Assembly: GCA_958450365.1 (NCBI GenBank)
Contig: CAUEEP010000899.1
Coordinates: 248,001 to 312,000, forward strand
DNA: 64,000 nucleotides
Direction of reading: 5' to 3'
From: Mesorhabditis belari
Lineage: Eukaryota; Nematoda; Chromadorea; Rhabditida; Rhabditidae
In this document: in pieces, positions 12,776 through 23,885 of the stretch
Layout: each line of letters begins with the position of its first letter
How positions within the stretch are numbered: position 1 is the first letter of the stretch
Translations under genes and position numbers: made by a program
The notes under the pieces: model-generated
The model's input: only the letters and a program-made list of their open reading frames with translations
The model's database searches: none
Told to the model about the DNA's origin: nothing

Positions 12776-13510
12776 CTTTTTTTGACAAAAAATTTCTAGC
12801 AATTTCTAGTAATTTTGAAATCTGAGTTTTTCCATATAAATAACAAAAGTTTACGAAATTAAAAACATTTTTGGAACCAGGAAAGTCACCATTGTCCACT
12901 TGAACTTGTTTTCAAAAACTCTATTTGCGAACACTGTTTAACAGTCCAGTTGACAATTCAAAAAAGTAAAACTTGACCGTTCGCTTTTTTTTTCGCTTTG
13001 GACTGACTCAATTCTGAATTCATTTTTATTTTAGCATCGATATCCATTCATTCCAATCTTTTGGAGACGACCAGTTGACTTGACCAAATCGATTACAAAA
13101 CAGATAAAAAGCAAAGCAAGCAAACAAGTTTTCAAACTTTTTAAAATAAATAAATTTTAAAAATTGACTACGCAATGCAATCTGAATTCTTAAAGCAAAC
13201 TCTAATGGTAAAAAAAAGGGTAAAAAAAGGACAAAGGAAACCGATCTCTGAAAACATTTGATTGGGAATGAATAAGTTTGGAACCAGGGGAAAAGGTATT
13301 GATTGAAATTTGTGAAATTGGTTGTGAAAAGTGTAGGAAAGTGTAAAAAAAGTGCAATACTAAAGTAAATTCGGGATCCTTTATCATTTGACGAAAAAAA
13401 CAAAAAAATGAAAAAAACAAATCGAGCTTTGCCCTGAATGAGTGGAAGAATGTGTGAAAGAATGTGTTAAAAGTGCAATATTACAGAAAATTCGTAAATT
13501 GCTTATCCTT
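12776..13510. other. Intergenic, no gene recognised
   Basis: AT-rich sequence. A 125-codon minus-strand ORF at 13026-13403 is rich in Phe, Leu and Lys, has no signal or motif, and looks like a chance product of AT-rich DNA. Confidence 0.4.
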
Positions 13511-13512
13511 TA

Positions 13513-13960
13513 TATTCAGTTGGTGAATAAGTCTTGTCACTTTTTTCATAATTTTCTTTAGAAATGACTATTTCATCAATTGATTTATGGTTTAAATAAA
13601 TATCTATATTTTGATGACGGTATTTGGGAGCCAGTTTTTAAGGGTAACTCCCGTATTACGGTCACCTTTTTATCCTGAGTAAAGTAGAAAATGTTTATTG
13701 TTTGTTTGTCTTTCTTTTCCAACAAATCTGGGCCCATTTCCAAGAGAATTTAAGCACAAAAATGCGTTTTTGATTAAATCAGATTAAAAGTTCTACAAAG
13801 AAATTGGTTAAACAGATTGCTCTGAAAATTTGAATCTATTCATGCTCTATCTTTTTTTCTATTGAGACCAAAATAAGGTTTTTTTGGATTAAAGCACCTA
13901 ATTGATATTAGGGAATCGCATTTTTGACTACCCAACTTTGTGAGAATGAAGTGAACTTAG
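13513..13960 (+). repeat. MITE relic, mariner-like end
   Basis: Begins TTCAGTTGGTGAATAAGTCTT and contains internal blocks shared with 17405-17745 (GAAATTGGT, ATTCATGCTCTATC, TTGATATTAGGGAATC). The right end is lost at the junction with the duplicated block. An embedded short element at 13617-13670 recurs at 20800. Confidence 0.55.
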
Positions 13961-13964
13961 GGAA

Positions 13965-15114
13965 AATGAGAAAAGTTTATTGGCTAGACTTATTTACCCA
14001 AATCAACAAAACCAAAACAAATTGTACGCTAAAAATTGTCGGTGAATTAGTTTAGTAATGAGAAAAGTTTTAAGTCGGGGTGAGTCAGGGTTTAGCAAAA
14101 TTCCAAGGGACGCGATTTGTCGAAGATGTGTGCAAGACAGATTGCAAGCAAGAAAGTTTTAGAGAAGGGAAGAAATTGTTCGAAATTGATCAATTTGCTT
14201 TTTTAGAATAAATGAATTGGTTGGTGTAAATGATTTCAAAGACTTTGTTGGATCATGGTAAATAAATAGTACCCTAAAAATTGTCTGTGAATTAGCAATT
14301 CATTTACCTTTTAGTAATTGTTGAAAAGTTTCAAATCAGATGCATTCAGGCTTTACTGCTAAATTCCAAAGGATCGCCGATTTGTGGATGATGCGAGTGA
14401 GACAGATTGAGTCATGATAGCTTTGTCCAATCTGAACAAAGCTAATGAACTCATTAGCTTTGTTCAAAATAAGTCTTACTTCAGCCATCGATTTGCTTTC
14501 TCGATAATAACATACGATACGATTCGACTAGGAAACAAATCGATATAGAAGTTGCATGCGTGCTGGCCAGGAAAATTGAGAAATTGAACAATTCTTATAG
14601 TTTGCTGTATCAATGGACTTAATAAATTATCTTCTATTAAGTCTATGGGATAAAAATTATTGGCAGATCTTTTCGATTTCCCTTTTCGAGTTCAATTCCA
14701 ATTGCTTTTAAGGGACGGCGCGCTTTCTAAAGCGTGGATGCGCTACCGTACCCTGCACAAAGCTTCGCTTCTGCCATTCTTTTCATTTTTCCACTTTCGT
14801 GATGGAATCTTTATCCAGCTTTTACGCCGAGTCCCGCTAAGTTTTCTTGCTCCTTCGTAAAATTTATTACGTTTTTGTAGCGCGTTTTTAAGGTACTCTC
14901 TCTTTTCCCTCGTTCGTTCCCTCTCTTTTATATTATTTGCCCATAGTTTTTGTTTAAATTTCTAATACGGTTTTATTTCGTTTTCTTTTCGGCTCCTTCC
15001 ACTCCACTTGTTCTGAATCCGTTCATACATGCCGTATAAACTCAACTTAACCGATTCCTTTTAAATAAAACGCAAATCTAAATAATCTGCCACGGCGCGA
15101 GCTTGTTATTTCGT
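13965..15114 (+). repeat. Segmental duplication, copy A
   Basis: Two segments match the block starting at 22.95 kb: 13965-14560 (GAATTGGTTGGTGTAAATGA...) matches about 22960-23590, and 14580-15114 (AAGGGACGGCGCGCTTTCTA...) matches 24345-24888. RING-gene sequence follows in both copies. The second segment has GC-rich patches unlike its surroundings and ends with GCGAGCTTGTTATTTCGT in both copies. I do not recognise it as a known RNA or transposon. Confidence 0.75.
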
Positions 15115-15117
15115 GGA

Positions 15118-15265
15118 AATATAGTGTGTGATGGATGTTTTACCGAAAGGGTCGGTTTGAACCCCTATTCCATCTTGAAGCACAGTTACAAATGCCCACT
15201 GTGCCAAGCCAATAGTAATTATTCCAAGAGATCCTGTGAAAATCGGAATGAAAATTAAATGAGTC
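15118..15265 (+). pseudogene. RING-finger exon relic (R0)
   Basis: The plus strand reads VCDGCFTERVGL...YKCPLCQANS and stops at 15260, matching the second half of the R2 RING finger (VCNGCFTQRAGF...CALCQANS). Only this part of the gene is present, immediately after the duplicated repeat. It is a dead copy of the RING/B-box family. Confidence 0.75.
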
Positions 15266-15441
15266 GGAATGATTCATTCCGATTCATTTTCATTTTCAGT
15301 CCGATTGAAGCTGGAATCCAAGTTCAAACCGGCCCTTTGGGTAAAACATCCATTACACACAGTAATTTCTTTTAAAAGGCTTAATATCTCGTATTTTACT
15401 GATTTTCAACCTTTTCATCCATTTTTTTGGTTGTTTTAGCT

Positions 15442-15644
15442 GTACAGGGTTGTCCAGGATTACGGAGGCTAGGGGTTTCTTTGATATTGCTAACAACCTA
15501 TATATAGTTTTTGTCTTTCTTTTCGTTTATTTTATTTATTCAACTATTTACCTACGATTGTTTCTCAAAAAAATGTCTCGCTTTAGAATGGCCAAGAAGT
15601 CAGTGTACCGAGATGCGATCATTGACCTACACAAGCATGACGTT
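15442..15644 (+). mobile_element. Tc1-like 5' end fused to RING gene
   Basis: Starts at TACAGGGTTGTCCAGG, a Tc1-type terminus. It runs through a T-rich leader and the transposase start, and stops matching its sibling at 62.3-62.5 kb right after codon 19. The two copies share TTATTTATT...ACTATTTAC and the coding segment MAKKSVYRDAIIDLHKHDV (K-to-M and H-to-R differences). No transposase sequence follows: the next codons are RING-family sequence. Confidence 0.8.
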
Positions 15645-17166
15645 TTGGCTTTCAAATTTGTCTTCAAATCGCTCAATTGTGCACTCTGTTCGACGCCGTG
15701 TAAGTTTTACTTTAAATTCAAAAAAGCTCATTATTTTTTTAATAACTTATTGTAATAAAAATATACAGAATTGTATTTCAGACTCCAAAACGGCAATTGA
15801 AGTAAATGCACCGACACAAACTTCTTGTGATGATATTCAAGCAGTGTGCATGAAATGTCGTGAAGAACAAGGAGCAATAGCCCGAGCGATTCGAGCACAT
15901 CAATGCAAAGATGACAATTGTTTCGGGTACACTGGGTCTCCTTCATATTGCTTGATGGGTGAGGAAACTTTAAAGCAATCAGAGAAAATTCTCTTTGAAA
16001 AACGAACACAATCAGGTTGCTTTAGAATTGCTCTCAAGTGGGTGTTTTACCTTGGATCAAAATTTGATGGGATACGTTCAAACAACTCAATCAATCACAA
16101 TTCCTGAGTGTCCGATTTGTAATGAAGAATGTGGGTGATTTCATTGTACACTTAGAAAATGATGAAACATTAGACTCAATAGAAAACTCACAAAGAGAAC
16201 CATTTATCCTCCACTGTGGCCACGGGATTTGTAATGGGTGTTTTGCTGAAATGTCAAAACCAATAACCAATTCGATCTTCAAATATGATTTCGAATGTCC
16301 ACAATGCAAACAAAACAGTTGGTATGCTCAAGAATCATGGGAGAATCCATTGAAAAGTTGGTTGCTTTTCTATCATTTTTCAATCGTTAAAATCATTCAG
16401 TTTTTCTGCAAGAACTGTCCGACAAACAAACTGAATGGAAAAGAAAATGTGGTGATTGCAAAAAAGAGGTTTTCCTCTAGATTTAACGTTGTCAAAATCT
16501 ATTTAGGCGCCTTTGTTTGAAATGTTTCAATGTAACGATTGTGGAAAAGTAATGGTTCGTTGAGAAAAAATTTTTGAAAATAGAACTTTATTTTTGGATC
16601 ATTGTGTGCATATTTTAGTTAGCACATTCAGTGATGTTAGAGAATTTGAAAAGCTACACTCATGATGTGAAAAATGAAAGTATAAATCAAGGTTTAGTTC
16701 TGTGCTTTATGTGGAATGAGAAAGCATCATTCGCATAAAATTGTCGATTTGGGAGTTGTAGAGGTAGGAAAATAGAATCTACAAATAACCAGAAGAACAT
16801 TCCATTTTCAGGTGAAGAAATTGATGAATGCAACTTATGAAGTGATCACCCCGCAAATTAAAGCTTATGATGTCTGTTTTCCCGAACTTCAAGCGGATTT
16901 GATTAAAAAAATCCACAATTTTCAAGCGGTAAATTTTCCAAATTTTGTGATAAATTCCAGAGATTCTTCAGAAAGCTCTTGAAAAAGTCGGCAAAATTGA
17001 GGGGTTAAGTTATGATCCAGCAAAGTACGAACTAGTGGATTGTTTGTAAGTTTAAAGAATTTTGAGAGAAAAAACAGCTTTCAGGGCTATTGGTGCGGAA
17101 TTTGAGGGGATTTGTGAGAAATATCTGGGCGATTTGCGATCATGTAATACTGGGATTGAGGTTTAA
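15588..17166 (+). CDS. RING/B-box (TRIM-like) protein R1 with transposase-derived N-terminus
   Basis: Ten exons in phase: 15588-15699, 15782-15958, 16026-16130, 16174-16356, 16401-16468, 16507-16554, 16698-16763, 16812-16928, 16963-17045 and 17085-17166; about 346 residues. The first 19 codons are Tc1 transposase. Then comes a Cys-pair motif (NCALCSTPY), CMKC and HQCKDDNC, then a RING finger (CPICNEEY...HCGHGICNGCF...CPQCKQ), then a B-box-like zinc motif (CNDCGKVM-FCALC...HHSHKI), then an α-helical C-terminus ending CEKYLGDLRSCNTGIEV. Exon sizes and phases match R2 closely. Likely a cytoplasmic E3 ubiquitin ligase, inferred from the RING and B-box only. An upstream in-frame ATG at 15573 also exists. 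The intron 16131-16173 is only 43 nt. Confidence 0.75.
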
Positions 17167-17404
17167 TGTTAAAATAGGGCATTTATTATCCGCAAAGTTT
17201 AGAAGCTGCACAGCAATGAGGCAAAAGAAACTTCATAAGATTTCTTGGAGTTAGGAATTCTTTTTTGTTTGCTTACTGATTCATTTGAATTATTTTTGCT
17301 ATTAAATAATGCCTCATTGCTGTGCCATCAAAAAGCACCATTTTCAAAGCCTTCAATTGTCCTTTATACTCGACATGTAATTTGTTGTTAATAAATAAAT
17401 AATA

Positions 17405-17745
17405 TAAAAATGTTAAATCTGATTAAAAGTCTACAAAGAAATTGGTGAAACAGATTGCTCTGAAAATCAGAATATATGTTTAACTATTCATGCTCTATCT
17501 TTTTTTCTATTGACACCAAAATAGGGGGTTTTTTTTGGACTAAAGCACCTGATTGATATTAGGGAATCACCATTTTTGACTACCCAACTTTGGACCTCTG
17601 AAAAAATTCGAAATTCTAATTTTTCAGAAGATTTCAACGCTCTGTTGCAGAAAAATAGTTGGTTTTTCTATTAAAGTAAACCGCAAGTCTATTGATGAAT
17701 TGATCATTTCTAAATGGAAGTATTAAAAAAACTTATTCACCAACT
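17405..17745 (-). repeat. MITE relic related to 13.5 kb copy
   Basis: Shares ATTCATGCTCTATC, GACACCAAAATAG and TTGATATTAGGGAATC with 13795-13960. Its right end, AACTTATTCACCAACTT, is the inverse of the left end at 13513. One terminus is missing. Confidence 0.55.
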
Positions 17746-17964
17746 TAACCTTTTCTATTCATCAAGTTGTCGACCATTTTTAAGCATTTCTTTAATAATC
17801 AATATGGTTTCTTCCTTTTCTTGAGTTTCGAGAGCAGAAAGTCTTCGCTCTATAATAACAACGTTTCTATTATTAATAATTCTTACTTGTAGGTAGTACT
17901 TTATTCGAAAACTCAATGAAATGTGACTTGTAGACTTTCCCTTTGTTCCCACGTTTCTGTTTTA

Positions 17965-18635
17965 TCAAATTATGGGGGACTCATATATCGTTCTGTTCCA
18001 ACAACAGTACTCACAGTAAATGCTTTTTCAATCATTTGAGTCAATCCAAAATCCCTAATCTTCAGAATCTATTCATTAGTGACAAGGATACTATACTTTT
18101 ACTGAATTCTATTGCAAAGAACTTTTACTTGTCCGATTTAATATCTCGATGTACCAGTTGATGTTCTCATATAATCAACAACTCCAAAGAGTTCTTCCGA
18201 ACAAATAACTGTGTTCATTGTGTAGATAACTGATGCATCGAGGATTACTGAATAGACAATGATAATCTTAACAATCTGACTGTTTACCAAAAGTAAGAAT
18301 TAGAAAGCTTTCTCAAATCATTGCTTGTTACTTCAAGCCATCGCTTCTCTTCACCAATTTGTCTTCAAATTTCCCAATTGACAATATTCCATCACAATTC
18401 CAAATTCCACAATGTTTGAATCTTTCACTTTATTTAATGTTTTGTATTCATTTGCATAGATCTTTCGTTGTTCTTCCATTGCATAAGAAAAGATTTGTGG
18501 ACAGCTGGTCTGAAGCTAGTTCAATTTTAACAAACCACATTTTCAGCAACATAACAGTTGTACTCGCAACAAATATCAATCAATTTACAGATCATTTCCA
18601 ATCAATTCATAGACATTACCAAAAGATCCTTGTTC
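17965..18635 (-). pseudogene. Protein kinase relic K4
   Basis: Read on the minus strand, kinase landmarks appear in correct order but in shifting frames with stops: Gly loop GSFGNVYELIGND near 18620, αC and hinge KIYANEYKTLNKVKDSNIV then FGIVMEYCQLGNL near 18380-18470, LVHRDIKSDK near 18120-18150, DFGLTQMIEKAF near 18040, and VVGTERYMSP near 17980. ELIG and FGIVMEYCQ.GNL are also found in K1, so this is a dead K1 paralogue in opposite orientation. Confidence 0.8.
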
Positions 18636-19154
18636 AAAGTTTATTTTTTAGAGAAGCGTCGATCAGAAACACTGAATAGTTAGAACTAACCCACAAAAAC
18701 ATTCAACACACTTTGAATATGAAGTTAAAAATTGGGCATAAAAGGGTAGAAAAGAAAATACTTGGCATGGCTAAAAGGCGTATGTAAAAAGTGAGTAATT
18801 TGCGTATTTTTCAAAAAAAAAGTGTTTGTGTGTTAAGAAAAGTAAACCAATAGATAAACGCTGAAATGTAACGAGAAGAAAATCGAGTAAAAACATCAAC
18901 TAGGAACTCAATTTATTGATCAGAAACAAATAGAAGAAGCTTTTTTGAATAGAAGACAGAAAAAATTTGACTTAAATAGGAATTGGCTTAGAATTTCGAG
19001 AGTTCAACTTGTGAAAGAAGGCTATATTTTTAAAGGAAAGAGTTGAATTTAGAATATTTAGCATAATATATGTGTATGCCTGTATATTAGCTTGTCAAAA
19101 TGCATTTTTCATATCTTTTGAAACACGTCTTAGCATCTTTATTCTCCAATTTTA

Positions 19155-21244
19155 TCATCGTGGTGTCATTTTCTCAGAGCTACTCGCTTTTTGAGTCAAA
19201 ACTTGTTGAGTCGTGCCACCGGATGGACTGTTTGGGATCCTGAAAAGGAACAATTATAACATAGATTTTCTTAATCTTTACCTAAACAACGTGAAGACTT
19301 GTTTCTTATACGAACGAACATTGAATATGACAACGATTGGATCGATAACCGGATACCAGGCAAGTGGAAGGGGTAACAGATCTAAAGAGATTGGCTAAAA
19401 AGTAGTTTTATTGTAAATCTTACCCAGCATCGTATCTGATGTGACCCCAAGAAATGGCAAAATGAAAGATAAATAGACTGGTAGATGAGCACAAAGTAAA
19501 GGGATTAATGTCTGGAACATGAGACAGCGAAAGAGCTGATTTTGGAGATGATCGCCACGATTTGAGCTGAGATCTTTGGAGAGTTTGCTGAAAAGAAAAT
19601 GATTGGGAGAAAAAAAGGACAGAAATCTTACTGTAGAATCTTCTTTGCACACCAAGCCGAGATTACTGTACAACTCAATAAAATCAAACAGAGGTAGGCG
19701 ATGGAAATGATGAAGATTGGATTACCCTGGAATATTGACGATTCATAAAGGCTTTTCTGTTTGGATTGTATGGCAGAATTATTCCAAAGCCAACTTCGTC
19801 AGAACAGAAGACAGATTCTAGCTTAATTTCTCATCTTGATGATAAGCAATATCAAGTATTACAGCCTGAACTTTACTTACAAGTTTACTTGTATTAGGTT
19901 GGTCGATAAGTCTTTAGACCCTTTATTTAAAGAGCTATTTAGAAGTAATCAATTCATCAATTGATTTACAGTTTGCTTCATTAGAAAGGCTTAATATTTC
20001 TCTATAAAATACCATTGCAATTTTAAGAAATATTTTGTTTCTGAACTCTGTTCAGAGGTCTCGGATAGTCAAAAAGAGCAAAGAGTCGATTACGCTATTT
20101 AGACACTTTCGTTCAAAGAAACCAATTTCGGTGTCAATGGAAAAAAGAAAGAGCGTAAAAAGTTAGGTTTATAGCTAAATTTTCAGAACAATTTTTTTAG
20201 CCAATTCCTTTATATCATCTTTTATTTGTTATCTGGTTAGCAAAACGAGTTTTTGCGCTCGAATTCGCTTGGAACCGGGTCCAGATTTGCGTAAAAAGAT
20301 AGAAAAGTGTACAATCACCATCTATTTGAAGTAAACCATAGGTTAATCGGTGAACTTTTGATTTACAAACAGCTTTATAAAAAGTGTTTAAAGACTCGGC
20401 CAATCTAATACAATAGCATCAATGAAATCCTCACTATGTATGTAATCCTTACCATGTATGGACTTTCCAGAAACGGTTCACCATGTAAGTGATGATCAGC
20501 AACAACTCCAACCTGAAGATTGATTGATTGAGTCCATCAGCTTTGATCTTATCTATCTAATTTACCTCATGTTCAGGCCTCTTTGGCCAAACGGCTACAC
20601 AAAATATGGCTGTCCAAGAGATAATTGCACAATAGCTAATAATGAAACCAGTAGCATAAACACACGTTGAATAGTGCAAAATGAAATGAGATCTGAAAGC
20701 CGGGGAGGTTAGTAGGGAAGCTGTTACCCACTTGCAAATGATGAGATATCGGTTGGCGAAGTGGCTCGCGATGAGGACCGTTGTCTGGAATTTCACTTAC
20801 GGTATTGGGTGCCAGTTTTTAAGGCTGATTCTGGTATTACGGTCATCTTTTAATCATCTCACCTGAGCAAATGAGAAAACGAACATGATCAGCAATATCC
20901 TCCCAAGTATCACATCTTTTATATAACCTGTATTTAGAATCAAGAGATCGAAATCGTGAATGTGAACTGTCTGAATGGAACTCATTGAGAGTCAAGATTT
21001 CCCACTAACCGGCACTGATAACATGTGAACAACCGAGAATTTTATGTTGAATCCACACATGATCATCATGATTATCTAAAAGGAGCATTATCAAGGGTTA
21101 CTGTACTCGGTTTACTCTATATTGTGCCATGTGCTTTGTCGATTTCGCATTGATACAATAAAGAAGAAGAATGTTCAGAAATATTGATGAAAAACCCATT
21201 GTAAAAGCGTTTAAACGAGCTATTTTGTTGATTAGGAGGGACAT
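19155..21244 (-). CDS. Str-type seven-transmembrane chemoreceptor
   Basis: The ATG at 21242-21244 follows TTTCCAG by one base, a possible trans-splice site. Recognised exons: 21244-21116 (TM1, NILLLYCINAKSTKHMAQYR), 21075-21010 (TM2), 20970-20863 (TM3, DVILGRILLIMFVFSFAQ), 20784-20732 (ASHFANRYLIIC), 20692-20566 (TM4, ending WPKRPEHE), 20512-20453, then exons near 19.82-19.63 kb (TM5, NPIFIISIAYLCLILLS), 19.59-19.43 kb (TM6, QNQLFRCLMFQTLIP) and 19.40-19.28 kb (TM7, YPVIDPIVVIFNVRSYK). The C-tail ends at 19155 (SSSEKMTPR). The FxNRY motif, QTLIP and PVIDP are hallmarks of the nematode Str superfamily, so a plasma-membrane chemosensory role is expected. A MITE occupies the largest intron. The join near 19740 is unclear; otherwise the gene looks complete. 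Confidence 0.85.
19894..20408 (+). repeat. MITE-A copy in chemoreceptor intron
   Basis: A 515-bp element flanked by TA. Ends TTAGGTTGGTCGATAAGTCT and, inverted, TTAGATTGGCCGAGTCTTTA. The internal blocks match 30476-30997, and it contains no transposase ORF. Confidence 0.85.
20797..20851 (+). repeat. Short dispersed repeat (second copy at 13617-13670)
   Basis: Both copies share ACGGTATT.GG.GCCAGTTTTTAAGG, then a short spacer and TATTACGGTCA, so both ends carry ACGGTA-type or TACCGT-type motifs in inverted order. The unit is about 55 bp. This copy lies in a chemoreceptor intron. Confidence 0.55.
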
Positions 21245-22955
21245 CCTGGAAAGGTTTGAGATTAAGGTGAGTGAAGGACAAAGTTTTGAAGGGTTGAACT
21301 CTCGGGTTGACTCTTTAAAGCATGTCCCAACTACCGTTACAGCTTCATGATTTGGTCTTTATTGGGGTTTGATTCTTGTCTCCAAGTTTGTTGCTGTTTC
21401 CGCTTGCTTGCTTAATCTTTACGACTGATTGGGTACTTTAACATGTTACTGATTGTGGGTTACGGTTACGGTTACTGAACTTTTGATTTATTTATTGAAA
21501 TATAGAAGGAGAAATGAAAAGAAACAAAATATTAGTTTTGTTAAAATCAAAAAAGCAATAAAATTTACGTGGCTAGGACTCAAACCCGAGCCAGAAAGGG
21601 GCCGGGCAGAGGGGGGCCAGGGGGGGTGCGTTCTATGCCTGGGGTTTGGCGACGGCGGTGCAGCGGCATACCCCGAGTCAAGCTTTAAGCCTACTTAAAT
21701 CGACGTTCGGAAAGTTTTAAACTGAAGCTTTCTTATTAAAGATTCAATATTTTGACTTCCAAAGAACATCGAATCTTTGACCTCAATAAACCCATGCCCA
21801 ATTTTGATTCACAAAGAGTTACAGGCCAAAAATGAAAGAAGCGGGACAAGAAAAACTAGTCAGACCAATTTCTTTCGGTGTTCCTTTTTCCTTATTCATA
21901 TCTTCGTCTCAATGGTTCCCTTTTTATCGTATTTTGACCCTTTTAAGCCAATTGAGAAGCAATGAATCTTGGAGAGGGGAAATTTGAGAGATCTGTCTTT
22001 TTGTCGTCATCGTAGTTGTTGAATTTTCAATGAGTAAGTCATAGCTTTAGTATAAAGGAGTACAAACTATAGAGTTGTGATAACTTGTTCAAAAATTTGT
22101 TTCAAGATTGAAAATGAACTTGTCAAAGGTAGTTTAGAAGCTGAACGGCCAGTAGAGAAGTGTTCAAGAATGAGTCACAGTACGATTGAAGTTGTTAGAG
22201 TTGAAATTTCGATAAATCGACATTATTCTACTAGAAAAATAGCTGCAGTAATACTTTTTTAAATGACAAAAATATGGCCAAATACTGTGTAAAATAGATA
22301 AAACGATAAAACGTTTTTCCAAATCGTTGTTTTTTTTGAACCAATAAGATTAACGATTGGATCAAGGCTACAAACAGCCAGTTAGATAAAACCCCACAAA
22401 ATGTTTGTCTTTAGGTGAATGGGGGTGGACCTAAGAGAGCCCTTTCACGCAAATCTCAATCCTTTCTTCATTTTTTTCCCTTTTCTCAGAAATGGTTTGC
22501 TTTTGGGCTCAAGGGGTTTCATTAGACGAGGTGGAAAGAGAGAATGGAAAGGAGGGTAGAGGAGGAGACATTCTCAAAGAATACATCCCACAAGGCTTTT
22601 AAGAATCATGGGATTTTCCTTTGGTTATAGAAACTTAAAAGAGGATTTATAGTTAAAGCAATACAAAGGTAGTCAAAGAAGGCGTTGGCTTTGTAGGTAT
22701 ACAAATACGAACAGAAAATGACTGCAAAATTGTTCAGAACTCAAGACCTTCAAAAACCCTTCGAAAAACCCTCAAGACCTTCAAAAACCCTAAATACTAC
22801 GAGATTGGGTCTTGAAATTGTGGGTGGATCTCTTTAATAACCCATATTTATCTATTTACTTCATTTTTTCCTCGAAATCCTCAAAATTATTCCCGAAAGC
22901 TTCTAAAGAGTCCATAGATTAGAATTGGATTTTCTGTTTTGATGAGGTTTGGGAA
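21245..22955. other. Intergenic with GC-rich islet
   Basis: No exon series was found. A GC-rich islet at 21571-21690 (GGGGCCGGGCAGAGGGG... then GCGACGGCGGTGCAGCGGC) stands out from AT-rich flanks. Just upstream, on the minus strand, GGGTTTGAGTCCTAGCC is weakly reminiscent of a tRNA T-arm, but no full cloverleaf could be made. Near 22741-22790 a short phrase (AGACCTTCAAAAACCCT) is tandemly repeated. Confidence 0.4.
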
Positions 22956-23594
22956 GAAAATGGGTTAGACTAGGGAAAACGAGAAAAGTTTATTGTCTAG
23001 ACTTATTTTAGATCAAAAAACACAACCAAGACGTCAAACATTTACTTAGCATGTAGAAGAAAAGTGGATGAGTTGGGTTGGGTCATGAGAGAAGGGGTAA
23101 AGAAGGCGAAAATTGGGAACACGTGTCACGAAGCAAGGCGATTGCAAGCGAGCAGCAAGAAGAAACAGAAAGGTAAAATTTTCCGTAAATTGATCAATTT
23201 GCTTTTTAGAATAAATGAATTGGTTGGTGTAAATGATTTCAAAGACTTTGTTGGATCATGGACTTAGCTTTACCCAAATCACACAATCTAAATAAATAGT
23301 ACCCTAAAAATTGTCTGTGAATTAGCCTTTTAGTAATTGTTGAAAAGTTTCAAATCAGATGCATTCAGGCTTTATTGCTAAATTCCAACGGATCGCCGAT
23401 TTGTCGATGATGTGTGTGAGACAGATTGGGTCATGATAGTGTTTTGAGAAGGGAGAAGTTTGTCCAATCTGAACAAAGCTAATGAACTCATTAGTTTTGT
23501 TCAAAATAAGTCTTACTCCAGCCATCGATTTGCTTTCTCGATAATAAACTTTCGATACGGTTCGACTAGGAAACAAATCGATATAGAAGACGTT

Positions 23595-23880
23595 TTTTTT
23601 TGTGTGGGGGAGGAAAATGGGGGGATTTTAAAATTTGTGGGGGAAAAATTGGGGGTAAAAAAAAGGAAAAGGGGGAAAAAAAGGGGGAGGGGGGTAGGAA
23701 AAAATTTTTTTTTTTTTTTTTTTTTGGTTTTTAGTAATGGGGAGGGTTGTGAAATGGGAATTGTTTTTTTTTTTTGATAGGGTGTTGGGTTTTATAAAAA
23801 TATATTTTTTTTATTTTTTGGGTGTTGCTATGAGAAAAAAAAAGAAAAAGAAAAAAAAGGGAAAAGAAAAAAAAGAAGAG
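23595..23880. other. Low-complexity poly-G/poly-T/poly-A tract, probable assembly artefact
   Basis: Runs of G mixed with A, then a run of more than 20 T, then G/T, then A/G. There is almost no C over nearly 300 bases, unlike anything else in the window, and the change is abrupt at the point where the duplicated block breaks off. Confidence 0.6.
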
Positions 23881-23885
23881 TTTTA

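Noticed and set aside
13026..13403. 125-codon minus-strand ORF
   Set aside because: Phe/Leu/Lys-rich translation of AT-rich DNA, no signal peptide pattern, motif or splice context.
21555..21600. Possible tRNA on the minus strand
   Set aside because: Only a T-arm-like phrase; no acceptor, D-arm or anticodon stem could be paired.
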